Of a stretch of DNA of 42,186 bases, positions 1 through 9,108 are shown piece by piece. Numbering within the stretch: position 1 is the stretch's first letter; each line of letters starts with the position of its first letter. Both the position numbers and the translations under genes were made by a program. The stretch spans positions 1 to 42,186 of the forward strand of contig JBKCXU010000061.1 in NCBI GenBank assembly GCA_046316025.1, given 5' to 3'. Origin of the DNA: JAJTHJ01 sp046316025 (lineage in GTDB: Bacteria; Pseudomonadota; Gammaproteobacteria; Burkholderiales; Burkholderiaceae_F). The notes under the pieces are model-generated. The model was not told the DNA's origin. It made no database searches and saw nothing but the letters and a program-made list of their open reading frames with translations.

Positions 1-688
1 CGCAGCGGATGCCGTCGCGACACCAAAGTTTGGTTGTGGTCGGCAGATCGGTATCCAGCGCCACGAAACGCATCGCATACGGTCCGATGCGCCGCATCGC
101 CGCAGCCTGATTGCCCACTTCCACCGGCAGCACGAAGCCCATGCCGCCGTAGGCCTGACGCACCTTAAGTGCCGAGCACCAGCGCTGGAACAGATCGCGC
201 AGCGCATAGCGCGGCGCACCCTCGAAGAAACTGAACGGAAAATGAACCACCAGATAACCGCCCTTGATCGCCGACAGCGTCAATAGCGACCAGTGGCTGG
301 GGTGTCGAGTCTCGCGCTCGGCCGACAGGTTGATGCTCCAATCACTGTCCGGCTGCCCGATGCGCTCGCGCAGCCGCGTCAGATCGGGTGCTTCGCCGGG
401 CGCGAGGTAGCGCTCGCGTTTGTCTTCGGCCACGGCGTAGCGCCGGATCGGCTGGCGGGCCGCCGCCAGGTACTGCTCGACGATCGTCAGCAGCGCCCGC
501 CGCACCGGGGCCTCGTGCGCGTTGTCGAAGTAAAACACCATCCGCAGCCCGAACTTGGCCATCGGCCAGCCGTCGTAGCGCTCATCGTTCTCGTCGGGCC
601 AGGGGATGAAGCATCGCTCCAGGTAGCGCGGGCTGCCCAGCGGGGCGTCGTCGGTCGGCTCGGGGGCCGGGTCGGGTCGTTCGCTCAT
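1..688 (-). CDS. DUF3396 / TsiV-type immunity protein (partial)
   Basis: The reading frame is open from an ATG at 688 to the left edge (229 codons, no stop), so the C-terminus is missing. I read a DUF3396-like protein: an early RYLERCFIPWPDE segment, then a WPMAKFGLRMVFYFDNAH strand, a long polar linker, and a PFSFFEGAPRYALRDLFQRW block followed by a GGMGFVLPVEVG strand. DUF3396 proteins are known partners of VRR-NUC type VI effectors, which they neutralise in the cytoplasm. The gene begins 23 bases after the effector stop on the same strand, the usual effector-immunity order. The family call rests on recognition of sequence pattern and context. The role as immunity protein to this particular effector is inferred. 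Confidence 0.75.
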   Translation of the reverse strand, partial: MSERPDPAPEPTDDAPLGSPRYLERCFIPWPDENDERYDGWPMAKFGLRMVFYFDNAHEAPVRRALLTIVEQYLAAARQPIRRYAVAEDKRERYLAPGEAPDLTRLRERIGQPDSDWSINLSAERETRHPSHWSLLTLSAIKGGYLVVHFPFSFFEGAPRYALRDLFQRWCSALKVRQAYGGMGFVLPVEVGNQAAAMRRIGPYAMRFVALDTDLPTTTKLWCRDGIRC

Positions 689-711
689 CGTCGGTCGCTC
701 TCCTCGTGCGT

Positions 712-1623
712 CTATGGCGCGCCCAGCGGGGCGGCGGTCAGTGCCGCCCAGGCCGCCCGCGCGCGCGCAAAGGCCGCCGCGGTGCCGGCGCCCGCCGCCA
801 CCTCGCCGGCCGGCCCGTCCACCGGCAGTGCCGCCAGCGCCGCAGTCGCCAGCGCGCCCCCTACCACCAGTGCCGACCAGCCCAGCGCCGGCCAGATGCT
901 GCGGCCCGGTTGCGGTGCATAGGCGGCCAACTGCCTGACCTGCTCGCGTGCGCGCTCGTCGCCGCAGTCGCACACTTGTTCGTCCTTCTCCGGCTTGCCG
1001 CCGGTACGGAAGACTTGGTAACTCTCAGGGTCGCCGGCGATTTCCCGGTACGCGTCGTCCTGACCTTCGTTTCGCCGATCCTCGCCGAACTTCATCTCCA
1101 CCACCCGCTCGATGTTGTCCTGCACGGGCGGGCGGCTCGGGTCGTCGACGATCACCAAATCGGGCCGCCGCACCAGACCCTCGCCGCCGCGGAAGCCTTC
1201 GATTTCTTTTTCCGCACGGCGGCGCCAGTTGTGCGATGGCTCGGTTCCGCTGCCGCCGCGGTGCATGAAGGGCAGCGGCGGCCCGCCCTGCCCCAAGCGC
1301 ATGTTGTACGAAATCTCGGACTTGTACCGGCTGCGGTAGCCCAGCAGCCGGTCGGCGCTTTTGAACACGTCCTCGACGCAGGCCTGCTTCAAACTCCGCC
1401 CGTCCCTGCCGATCCCGTGGTTGTCTTTGCAGCAGCACATCACGGTGCAGACGACTTTGTCGTCCACCGCCTTGCGCGTCTGCGCATCGGGCCGCAGCGC
1501 CGGGCTGCCGGGACAAGGCATCACGGCCCGGCTGGCGCCATTGACGGCCGTCTCCAGGCAACCCGACTGCAGCACGGAAGCCCCCGCCACCGCTGCCGTC
1601 AGCTCCGCCACGCACTGGCTCAT
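712..1623 (-). CDS. VRR-NUC domain nuclease, probable T6SS antibacterial effector
   Basis: A 303-residue protein with a VRR-NUC (PD-(D/E)xK) nuclease core: RRPDLVIVDD at 152-161 gives the metal-binding Asp155, and the following strand ERVVEMKF at 172-179 gives Glu176 and Lys178, with Gln188 just after. The N-terminal half has a cysteine-rich stretch (VCTVMCCCKDNHG, 58-70) and the segment RSRYKSEISYNM, which matches the layout I know from Burkholderia-type VRR-NUC effectors. A hydrophobic stretch lies near 245-268. No PAAR, VgrG or signal peptide is visible, so delivery as cargo would need an external VgrG or adaptor. The start at 1623 was chosen because its ATG overlaps the TGA of the upstream gene (ATGA); a longer frame extending to 1806 lies in another frame over that gene. 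DNA cleavage in rival cells is the family role and is inferred here. Confidence 0.82.
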   Translation of the reverse strand: MSQCVAELTAAVAGASVLQSGCLETAVNGASRAVMPCPGSPALRPDAQTRKAVDDKVVCTVMCCCKDNHGIGRDGRSLKQACVEDVFKSADRLLGYRSRYKSEISYNMRLGQGGPPLPFMHRGGSGTEPSHNWRRRAEKEIEGFRGGEGLVRRPDLVIVDDPSRPPVQDNIERVVEMKFGEDRRNEGQDDAYREIAGDPESYQVFRTGGKPEKDEQVCDCGDERAREQVRQLAAYAPQPGRSIWPALGWSALVVGGALATAALAALPVDGPAGEVAAGAGTAAAFARARAAWAALTAAPLGAP

Positions 1624-2015
1624 GTCCAGCCCCGCTCTTGGCGTACTTGCGGAGCGCGCTCGGCCAACCAGGCCCAAAAACGCGGCGGTGCGGCCAGGTA
1701 CAGCGCCGTCATGCGCGCACCGGCCGGGCCGTCGGCGTGCTCCAGCAGCGCCGGCAGTTCGGGCAGGTCGCGCAAGCCGGGGAACAGTGAAGCATCCAGC
1801 AGGCACAGTGCCATGCGGTCTTCATCGCTGTCGAGGCCCAGCGCGTCGCAGCGTGCCAGAGTGCGTTCGAGTTCGGCGCGGAGTTGCTCATCGCCGATCC
1901 GATCCGTCGCCGGGCCGCCATAGCGGCGCAGCGCCTCCAGTATCCGCGGCAATTCGTGTTGCGCGCGCAAAAACGCGGTCGCCCGGCCCATGCCCTCCGC
2001 GGTCAAACGAAACAT
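1620..2015 (-). CDS. Small hypothetical protein coupled to the VRR-NUC effector
   Basis: A 131-residue, Leu/Ala/Arg-rich, probably all-helical soluble protein (LPRILEALRRYGG, LRAELERTLARCDALGL, LPELPALLEHADG). I do not recognise a family. Its ATG lies 8 bases after GGAG in the mRNA sense, and its stop overlaps the effector start (ATGA), so the two are probably translated together. In type VI cassettes the gene just ahead of a cargo effector is often an adaptor or chaperone, but this protein shows neither DUF4123 nor DUF1795/Eag features that I can see. A role in folding, stabilising or loading the effector is an inference from position only. Confidence 0.6.
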   Translation of the reverse strand: MFRLTAEGMGRATAFLRAQHELPRILEALRRYGGPATDRIGDEQLRAELERTLARCDALGLDSDEDRMALCLLDASLFPGLRDLPELPALLEHADGPAGARMTALYLAAPPRFWAWLAERAPQVRQERGWT

Positions 2016-2297
2016 GGGGCGTGCTCCAAAGAGTCCCGACTCATCGATTGTCGCTCCAGCGGCGTCTTGCGGCGAATTCGCCCGGCGATGCGCACGCCGC
2101 GCGAAATCCGGTTCGACCGCGTTTGTAGCGGATTCGCCAGATAACGGAAGTGCGCTTCGCCGACCTCGGGGCGCTTTCTTATTCGATTTCCCGGCCGTCG
2201 GGGTCGCGTTGTCGTTCCCAAGGCAGCGGGAACCCGCCGACCTTTGCGAGCGCCGCTGGGGATTCGCCCGAAGTCTGAGCGGCGAGGCGTTTGGGCG
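2016..2297. other. Intergenic region between the T6SS cassette and the metabolic run
   Basis: 282 bases with no convincing gene. It separates the effector cassette from the end of the GhrA-like gene on the same strand. The only structure I see is a small inverted repeat, GTTCCC at 2214-2219 and GGGAAC at 2228-2233. It begins with the same GTCGTTCCC as the longer repeat at 18208-18305, so it may be a degraded copy of that repeat or a weak terminator for the upstream run. Confidence 0.5.
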
Positions 2298-3368
2298 TCA
2301 ATAGCCGCGCTGCCGATCCACCACGCCGCCGACCGCCTCGCCGCGCGCCAGCCGCGCCAGCTTGGCGGCGATCTGCGCGGCGGCGTCTTCGATCTGCGTT
2401 TCTGCCGAGACATGCGGTGTGACCAAGATGCTCGGGTGGCGCCAGAACGGATGTGCCGGCGGCAGCGGCTCGACGGCAAACACATCCAGCGTGGCGGCGC
2501 CGAGCTTGCCGGCATCGAGCAGCGCCAGCAGGTCGTCCTCGACCACGTGCGCGCCACGGCCGACGTTGACGAGGTGGGCGCCGTCGGCCAGCCGTTCGAG
2601 CGCGGCGCGATTCAAGATGCCGCGGTTGTCCGCGGTCAGCGGCAGCACCGACACCAGCGCGTCCAGCCCGTCCAGAAAGGCGCCGAACTCAGAGCTTGCG
2701 TGTAAATCTGCTGCGCGCCCCGATGCCGCGCCTGCGCTGCTCGCCGTACCACCTTGTACGGGTGCGCTGCTCGGCACGGCCTCGGGGCGCTCGCGACGAT
2801 TTCCACGCAAGCTCTCCGCTACACCGGCAAAGCAGTGCACCCCCGGCACCTCGTGCCGCGAACGAGCAAAGCCGCGCACGGCAAAGCCGTGCGCGGCCAG
2901 CGTGCGGGCGATGGCGCCGCCGATCGCGCCCAGCCCGAGCACGCCCACTGCGTAGCGCGCCCGTGGCGGGCAGGCGCGCGGCTGCCATTGCCCGCGCGCC
3001 TGCTGCGCCGCGTAGCGGTCGAAGCCGCGGTAGACGCGCAACACCGCGGCCAGCACGTACTCGGCCAAGTCGCCCGCCATGCCGGCGTCTTCGAGCCGCA
3101 CCAGCGGCAGCTCGGGCGGCAGGTTGGGCAGCGCCAGCAGCGCATCGACGCCGGCGCCGAGGTTGAACACCGCGCGCAGCCGCCGCTGCTCTTCGAACAA
3201 CGCCGGCGGCGGGCGCCACACCACCGCGTAGTCGGCGGGCGTGGCCGTCGGGTCGGCTTCGGTCAGGCAGGCGTCGCGGCAAAAGATGTCGGCCGCCGGC
3301 AGATGCGCGGCGAGCGCCGCCGCGTAGCGCGCGGCCGCCGGCCCGCTCGCGCAAACCACGATCTTCAT
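2298..3368 (-). CDS. ghrA: 2-hydroxyacid dehydrogenase (GhrA-like) carrying an in-frame repeat insertion
   Basis: A 356-residue D-isomer-specific 2-hydroxyacid dehydrogenase, cytoplasmic, expected to reduce glyoxylate or hydroxypyruvate with NAD(P)H. The nucleotide-binding motif is GVLGLGAIGGAIARTLAAHG. The catalytic set is present: Arg in LVNVGRGAHV, Glu in DVFAVEPLPPAHPFW and His in ILVTPHVSAET. GhrA-type enzymes are about 312 residues long. The excess is explained by some 42 residues at about 185-226, encoded by a palindromic element at 2691-2815 that sits between the Rossmann FAGVAE segment and EFGAFLDGLDALVSVLPLT. The start overlaps the stop of the FkbM gene (ATGA). The exact substrate is not certain. 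Whether the enzyme still folds with the insert cannot be told from sequence. Confidence 0.85.
   Translation of the reverse strand: MKIVVCASGPAAARYAAALAAHLPAADIFCRDACLTEADPTATPADYAVVWRPPPALFEEQRRLRAVFNLGAGVDALLALPNLPPELPLVRLEDAGMAGDLAEYVLAAVLRVYRGFDRYAAQQARGQWQPRACPPRARYAVGVLGLGAIGGAIARTLAAHGFAVRGFARSRHEVPGVHCFAGVAESLRGNRRERPEAVPSSAPVQGGTASSAGAASGRAADLHASSEFGAFLDGLDALVSVLPLTADNRGILNRAALERLADGAHLVNVGRGAHVVEDDLLALLDAGKLGAATLDVFAVEPLPPAHPFWRHPSILVTPHVSAETQIEDAAAQIAAKLARLARGEAVGGVVDRQRGY
2691..2815. repeat. 125-bp imperfect palindromic (MITE-like) element inside the ghrA-like gene
   Basis: The ends are inverted copies: AGAGCTTGCGTG at 2691-2702 and CACGCAAGCTCT at 2804-2815. The matching continues with mismatches for about 38 bases on each side (AAATC and CGCCCCGA blocks) and the centre holds GTAC. 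It encodes no protein of its own and lies wholly inside the dehydrogenase reading frame without a stop codon. The flanking gene is otherwise complete, so this looks like an inserted non-autonomous element. Confidence 0.8.
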
Positions 3369-4213
3369 TGCTGCCGCTTGCGTTGGCCGAGCGACGGGTG
3401 TTGCCGGCTGTCGGTGATGGCGGCCAGACCCTGAACCTGCGTGCCCGCTTCGCGCGGCAGCGCCAGCATGTTGTACGAGGCGATGTCGCCGAAGAGGTTC
3501 TCGCCGTCGCCGGCAAAGTTGTCGGGGTTGAACAGCCGCGGGAAGTGCCACCACAGCGCGTAGCCCGCCGCCCACAGCCATTCGATCAGCGCCTGCGACT
3601 GCTCGGCGCGGTCGTTCTCCAGGTACAGCAGCGGCCGGCAGCGGGCGAGCGTGCCGGCGGCTCCGCGCAGCACGTCGAGTTCGAAGCCCTCGACGTCGAT
3701 CTTCAGCAGGCCGACCCGCTCGCCGCCGAGCTCGTCGTCCAGCCGCAGGCAGCGCACCGCGGTGCGGCCGGCGGCCGCCTCGCGCTGCATGGCCACGCCG
3801 CCGAAGTTGCCGCGCGCGCGGTAGTCGGGGGCATCGAAGTACAGCGTGCCTGGCTCGGCGCCGCAGGCCGCCGCTTGCGCCACCACGTTGCCGATGCCGT
3901 TGACGGCGAGATTGGCGCACAGCGTCTGGAACATCGCCGGCTGCGGTTCGTAGGCCAACAGCCGCCGCTGCTGCGCGGCGAGCGCGCGCGCTAGCGGGAC
4001 CGTGTGCGTGCCGATGTTGGCGCCGACCTCGACCACCGTGCCGCCGGCGCGCAGCAGTTGCAGCAGAAACTGCACTTCCTGCTCGCAGCACTCGCCGTAG
4101 CGGATGAACGAGCGGCCGATGTAAAAGTCGGCGGCGTGCGCCAGCATCCAGCCGTGCCGCCCCTGCACGAGGCGCAGGCCGGGAGCCGTCTCGATGCTCT
4201 GCGGCGCGGGCAC
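3365..4213 (-). CDS. FkbM family methyltransferase
   Basis: A 282-residue SAM-dependent methyltransferase of the FkbM type. The SAM-binding loop is VVEVGANIGTHTVPLA at about 60-75, followed by LLAYEPQPAMFQTLCANLAVNG. The characteristic FkbM block LLKIDVEGFELDVLRGA lies near 168-184, and LYLENDR follows. FkbM enzymes O-methylate polysaccharide, lipid or small-molecule acceptors; nothing nearby fixes the acceptor. The start is GTG at 4213, 6 bases after the liuD stop with GGAG just ahead of it. The gene ends in an ATGA overlap with the dehydrogenase. It is a passenger of the leucine-catabolism run with no obvious link to that pathway. Confidence 0.88.
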   Translation of the reverse strand: MPAPQSIETAPGLRLVQGRHGWMLAHAADFYIGRSFIRYGECCEQEVQFLLQLLRAGGTVVEVGANIGTHTVPLARALAAQQRRLLAYEPQPAMFQTLCANLAVNGIGNVVAQAAACGAEPGTLYFDAPDYRARGNFGGVAMQREAAAGRTAVRCLRLDDELGGERVGLLKIDVEGFELDVLRGAAGTLARCRPLLYLENDRAEQSQALIEWLWAAGYALWWHFPRLFNPDNFAGDGENLFGDIASYNMLALPREAGTQVQGLAAITDSRQHPSLGQRKRQQ

Positions 4214-4219
4214 GCCGGG

Positions 4220-6229
<2,010 letters not shown>

Positions 6230-6278
6230 CGTTTCGTTCCCTTACGCGCGCACGGGTTGCCGGCCGATTCTCGCGCAG

Positions 6279-6818
6279 CTACTTCTTGCCGTCCCGATCC
6301 AGATCGAAGGTCGTGTCCTTGATCATCGTGAAGTAGCCCTCGGCCGGGTCGAGCAGCAGGTCGAGCCGCACCGGAAACTCGCGGCGCAGCTCCGGCGGCA
6401 CGTGGCCTTCGTCGAAGCCCACGCTCACCGCCACCGTGGTGCCCTTGGGGATCGCCTTGAACTCCTGCTTGAGCTTCTGGAACTCCGCCACGCTCGCCGG
6501 CGACAGCGCGAACACCTGCCATGCGCGTCCCGCGGGCGCGCGCGGCAGCCGCGGGTCGTCGCGCTGCGGCTGCTGCAAGAGGATCGCGTAGCTGCGCTTG
6601 GGCGCACCGCCCGGCGGCTCAATCGCAATGTCGATCCGCCCGCCTTTCATCGTCACGCGCGGATCGACCAGCAGCGCCGCGCGCAGTTCGGTCGGGTTGA
6701 GCGCGAAGAGTTGCTCGGGGCCAAAGTTGCGCAGCTTCCAGATCGTAGACACCGGGATCGACAGGCAGCCGGCGAGCAGCGCGGCGGCGGCGGCCGCGAC
6801 CCAGGCGCGCCGCGTCAT
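6279..6818 (-). CDS. Putative lipoprotein of unknown function
   Basis: A 179-residue protein with a lipoprotein signal: MTRRAWVAAAAAALLAGC, lipobox LAGC with Cys18. The mature part is soluble and beta-rich, with NPTELRAALLVDPRV, RSYAILLQQPQR and a C-terminal FDLDRDGKK. It should be anchored in the periplasmic leaflet of the inner or outer membrane. I do not recognise a named family; the short size and beta content recall TssJ-like lipoproteins, but I see no firm match. The start at 6818 overlaps the stop of the DUF4126 gene (ATGA), and this start alone supplies the signal peptide. Confidence 0.75.
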   Translation of the reverse strand: MTRRAWVAAAAAALLAGCLSIPVSTIWKLRNFGPEQLFALNPTELRAALLVDPRVTMKGGRIDIAIEPPGGAPKRSYAILLQQPQRDDPRLPRAPAGRAWQVFALSPASVAEFQKLKQEFKAIPKGTTVAVSVGFDEGHVPPELRREFPVRLDLLLDPAEGYFTMIKDTTFDLDRDGKK

Positions 6819-7423
6819 GGCGCACGCGCACCCGGCGCCAGCCAACGGAACACGCGGCGCAGATAGCGCAGCACCCGGGTGAGCAGCCAGATCGCGGCGA
6901 CCGCCAACACGGCAACCGCCGCCAGCGCAACCCACGGATGCGCAAACGCCAGCCACAGCAGCCCGCCGACGGTGAAGTCCTCGGCCACGGACAAGCCGGC
7001 GTTGGACAGCGGCTCCGGCGAGGTATTGGCCGCGGCGCGCGTGCCGCTCTTGGCCAAGTGGCTGGTCGCCGCGAGCGAGCCGCCGACGATGGCGGCGACC
7101 ACCGTCCAAACCGCGCCGTCCACACCGCCCAAAGCCCCCGCCGCCAGCGCCGCACCTGCGGGGATGCGGATGAAGGTCTGCACGCTGTCCCAGGCGCTGT
7201 CCACCCACGGGATCTTGTCGGCGATCAGTTCCACCACGCCCATCGCACCGCTGGCGATGAGCACCCACGGGTGTTGCAGCACCTGCAAGCCGGACGGCAG
7301 TTCGACCCAGCCCGCCCAGCCGGCCAGACCGACGACGAACAGCACCGCGTAAAGACGCAGCCCGCTGGCAAAGCCGAGCACGGCGGCCAGCGCGAGCAGT
7401 TGCGGCAGATCGAGCGCGGCCAC
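6815..7423 (-). CDS. DUF4126 family membrane protein
   Basis: A 202-residue, Ala/Gly/Val-rich integral membrane protein with several hydrophobic segments (about 8-35, 48-65, 85-115 and 150-180). The pattern GFASGLRLYAVLFVVGLAGW at the start, ELIADKIPWVDSAWDSVQT, and GGSLAATSHLAKSGTR matches DUF4126 as I know it. Function is unknown. The start is GTG at 7423, 3 bases after the liuC stop, and the stop overlaps the start of the lipoprotein gene, so both are probably translated with liuC. Confidence 0.82.
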   Translation of the reverse strand: MAALDLPQLLALAAVLGFASGLRLYAVLFVVGLAGWAGWVELPSGLQVLQHPWVLIASGAMGVVELIADKIPWVDSAWDSVQTFIRIPAGAALAAGALGGVDGAVWTVVAAIVGGSLAATSHLAKSGTRAAANTSPEPLSNAGLSVAEDFTVGGLLWLAFAHPWVALAAVAVLAVAAIWLLTRVLRYLRRVFRWLAPGARAP

Positions 7424-7426
7424 GCC

Positions 7427-8260
7427 TTACATCTCCTCGTCTTCGTCGCTGGCCGAACTCTGTTGCTCGAACTCGATCACCCAGCGCGGCTTGCGCTTGT
7501 CGAGAAAGCTCGCCACGCCCTCGCGCCCGTCGGCACTCGCCCGTGCCTGCGCGATGCGCTGCGCGGTGTCGGCAAGCAGCGCGTCGGAAAGCGGCTGCCC
7601 GGCCACGTCGCGCACCAGGCGCTTGGCTTCGACCACCGCCGCGTCCGAGGTCAGCATCAGCGCGCCCAGGAATTCGTTGACGCGCGCATCGAGCGCATCG
7701 GGCGCGGTGAGCTCGTGCACGAGGCCGATGCGGAAGGCTTCGGCGGCGTCGAACTTCTCTGCGGTCAGCGCGTAGCGGCGCGCCTGCCGCTCGCCAATGG
7801 CGCGCACCACGTGCGGGCCGATGGTCGCGGGGATCAACCCGAGCTTGGTCTCGGAAAGACAAAAGGTCGCCGTCTGCGCCGCGACCACGATGTCGCAGGC
7901 CGCCACAAGCCCCACGCCGCCCGCGTAGGCATCGCCGTGCACGCGGGCGATGACGGGCTTGGGGCATTCAGCCACGGTGCGCAGCATGGTCGCGAGCGCC
8001 AGCGCGTCGCGGTGGTTTTCTTCGTCGGAGTAGCCGGCCATCCGGCGCATCCAGTCGAGATCCGCTCCAGCGCAAAAGGCCGGCCCCTGCGCCGCGAGCA
8101 CGATCGCGCGCACGCCGGGGTCGGTGCCCAGTTGCGTGAAGGCCGCGGCAAGCTCCGCGATCATCGTTTCGTTGAAGGCGTTGCGCAGCTTCTCGCGCGC
8201 GAGCCAGAGCACGGCCACGCGATGGGCGAGGTCTAGGCGCAGGGTGGTGAAGTCGGTCAT
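7427..8260 (-). CDS. liuC: Methylglutaconyl-CoA hydratase
   Basis: A 277-residue crotonase-fold enzyme that hydrates 3-methylglutaconyl-CoA to HMG-CoA in leucine degradation. The oxyanion-hole segment GPAFCAGADLDWMRRMAGYSDEEN is the version typical of LiuC rather than of general enoyl-CoA hydratases. The second active-site block is GDAYAGGVGLVAACDIVVA, followed by FCLSETKLGLIPATIGPHVV. A very acidic tail (SSASDEDEEM) extends beyond the usual end and is probably disordered. The start at 8260 overlaps the upstream hydrolase stop by four bases. Its neighbours liuD (same run) and liuB support the assignment. Confidence 0.92.
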   Translation of the reverse strand: MTDFTTLRLDLAHRVAVLWLAREKLRNAFNETMIAELAAAFTQLGTDPGVRAIVLAAQGPAFCAGADLDWMRRMAGYSDEENHRDALALATMLRTVAECPKPVIARVHGDAYAGGVGLVAACDIVVAAQTATFCLSETKLGLIPATIGPHVVRAIGERQARRYALTAEKFDAAEAFRIGLVHELTAPDALDARVNEFLGALMLTSDAAVVEAKRLVRDVAGQPLSDALLADTAQRIAQARASADGREGVASFLDKRKPRWVIEFEQQSSASDEDEEM

Positions 8261-9108
8261 TCGAGGTTCTTCCGCAGAAATTCGTCCAGCGCCTGCAACG
8301 CGGCCGCGCGCGCGGCGGGGTCGCCGCCGATGTGGACGCCGTTCTTGCTGACACCGTTGGGTACGTCGGTGCGCAAGCGTACCGGGTCGGTGCCGTCGAA
8401 GCCGTGATACGCGCCGGGATAGGCCTGCACCTCGACCGGCGCACCGCGGGCGCGCAGCCGCTCGGCCAGTTGCAGGCAGCGCGCGGGCGGCGTCCAGTCG
8501 TCGGCCGCACCCAGCAGCATCAGCAAGGGCGCGGCCAGCGCATAGTTGCGGTTGCTCTGCGCCTCGCGGCAGCCCGGGTAGAAGGCGACGGTCGCGCGCA
8601 ACGGCAGAGCGCCGGCGGAGGTGTCGGCCGCGAGCAAGGCGGTCGAACCGCCGTTGGAGCAGCAAACCACGGCGATGCGCTGCGCATCGACCTCGGGCCG
8701 CGCGGTGAGCCAGGCGAGCGCGGCCTGCACATCGGTGCGGCGCACTTCGACCGTCAAGCTGCGTTCGCTGTAGCGCTGCGTGCAGATCGAGCGCAGGCCA
8801 CGCGCGCCGAGGCTGTCTGGAATCAGCACGTTCCAGCCGGCGGCGTTGAAGCGCTGCGCGTAGTCGGTCATGCGCTGCGACAGCGTCTTGCCGTCGCGCG
8901 CATACATGCCGCCGCAACCGTGCAGCGCGACGATGGTCGGGCGTGGGCCGGAGCCGGCCGCGGGCAGCCAGTGGGCGGTGAGCGTGACCTCGGTGGCGGG
9001 GATTTCGATCGGCGCGGCAAGGGTGGCCGGGGCCGCGACGGCGCCGAACCAAAACGCGCAGCCCTGCGCCACTAGCCGTTGACACCATCCCTCAAGTAGC
9101 AGGGCCAT
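8257..9108 (-). CDS. Dienelactone-hydrolase-like alpha/beta hydrolase, probably exported
   Basis: A 283-residue alpha/beta hydrolase. The oxyanion segment is LHGCGGMYA (62-70), the nucleophile elbow is CCSNGGS with Ser151, the acid lies in GAADDWTPP and the histidine in GAYHGFDGTD. The residue before Cys-Ser is usually Gly in this family (G-x-S-x-G), so C-C-S-N-G is a mild variant. The first 32 residues are hydrophobic and could be a signal peptide ending near ATLAAP. The start at 9108 was chosen because its ATG shares a base with the upstream TGA (TGATG); a longer frame to 9153 would lie inside the upstream gene. The substrate is unknown. Confidence 0.8.
   Translation of the reverse strand: MALLLEGWCQRLVAQGCAFWFGAVAAPATLAAPIEIPATEVTLTAHWLPAAGSGPRPTIVALHGCGGMYARDGKTLSQRMTDYAQRFNAAGWNVLIPDSLGARGLRSICTQRYSERSLTVEVRRTDVQAALAWLTARPEVDAQRIAVVCCSNGGSTALLAADTSAGALPLRATVAFYPGCREAQSNRNYALAAPLLMLLGAADDWTPPARCLQLAERLRARGAPVEVQAYPGAYHGFDGTDPVRLRTDVPNGVSKNGVHIGGDPAARAAALQALDEFLRKNLE

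Noticed and set aside
2298..4091. A 597-residue frame joining the FkbM and dehydrogenase region
   Set aside because: Its first part is out of frame with the FkbM protein; only the part after the ATG at 3368 is the real dehydrogenase.
6279..7967. A 562-residue frame running through liuC and DUF4126 into the lipoprotein
   Set aside because: Only the last 179 residues, with a lipoprotein signal, make a sensible protein; the rest lies out of frame over two good genes.
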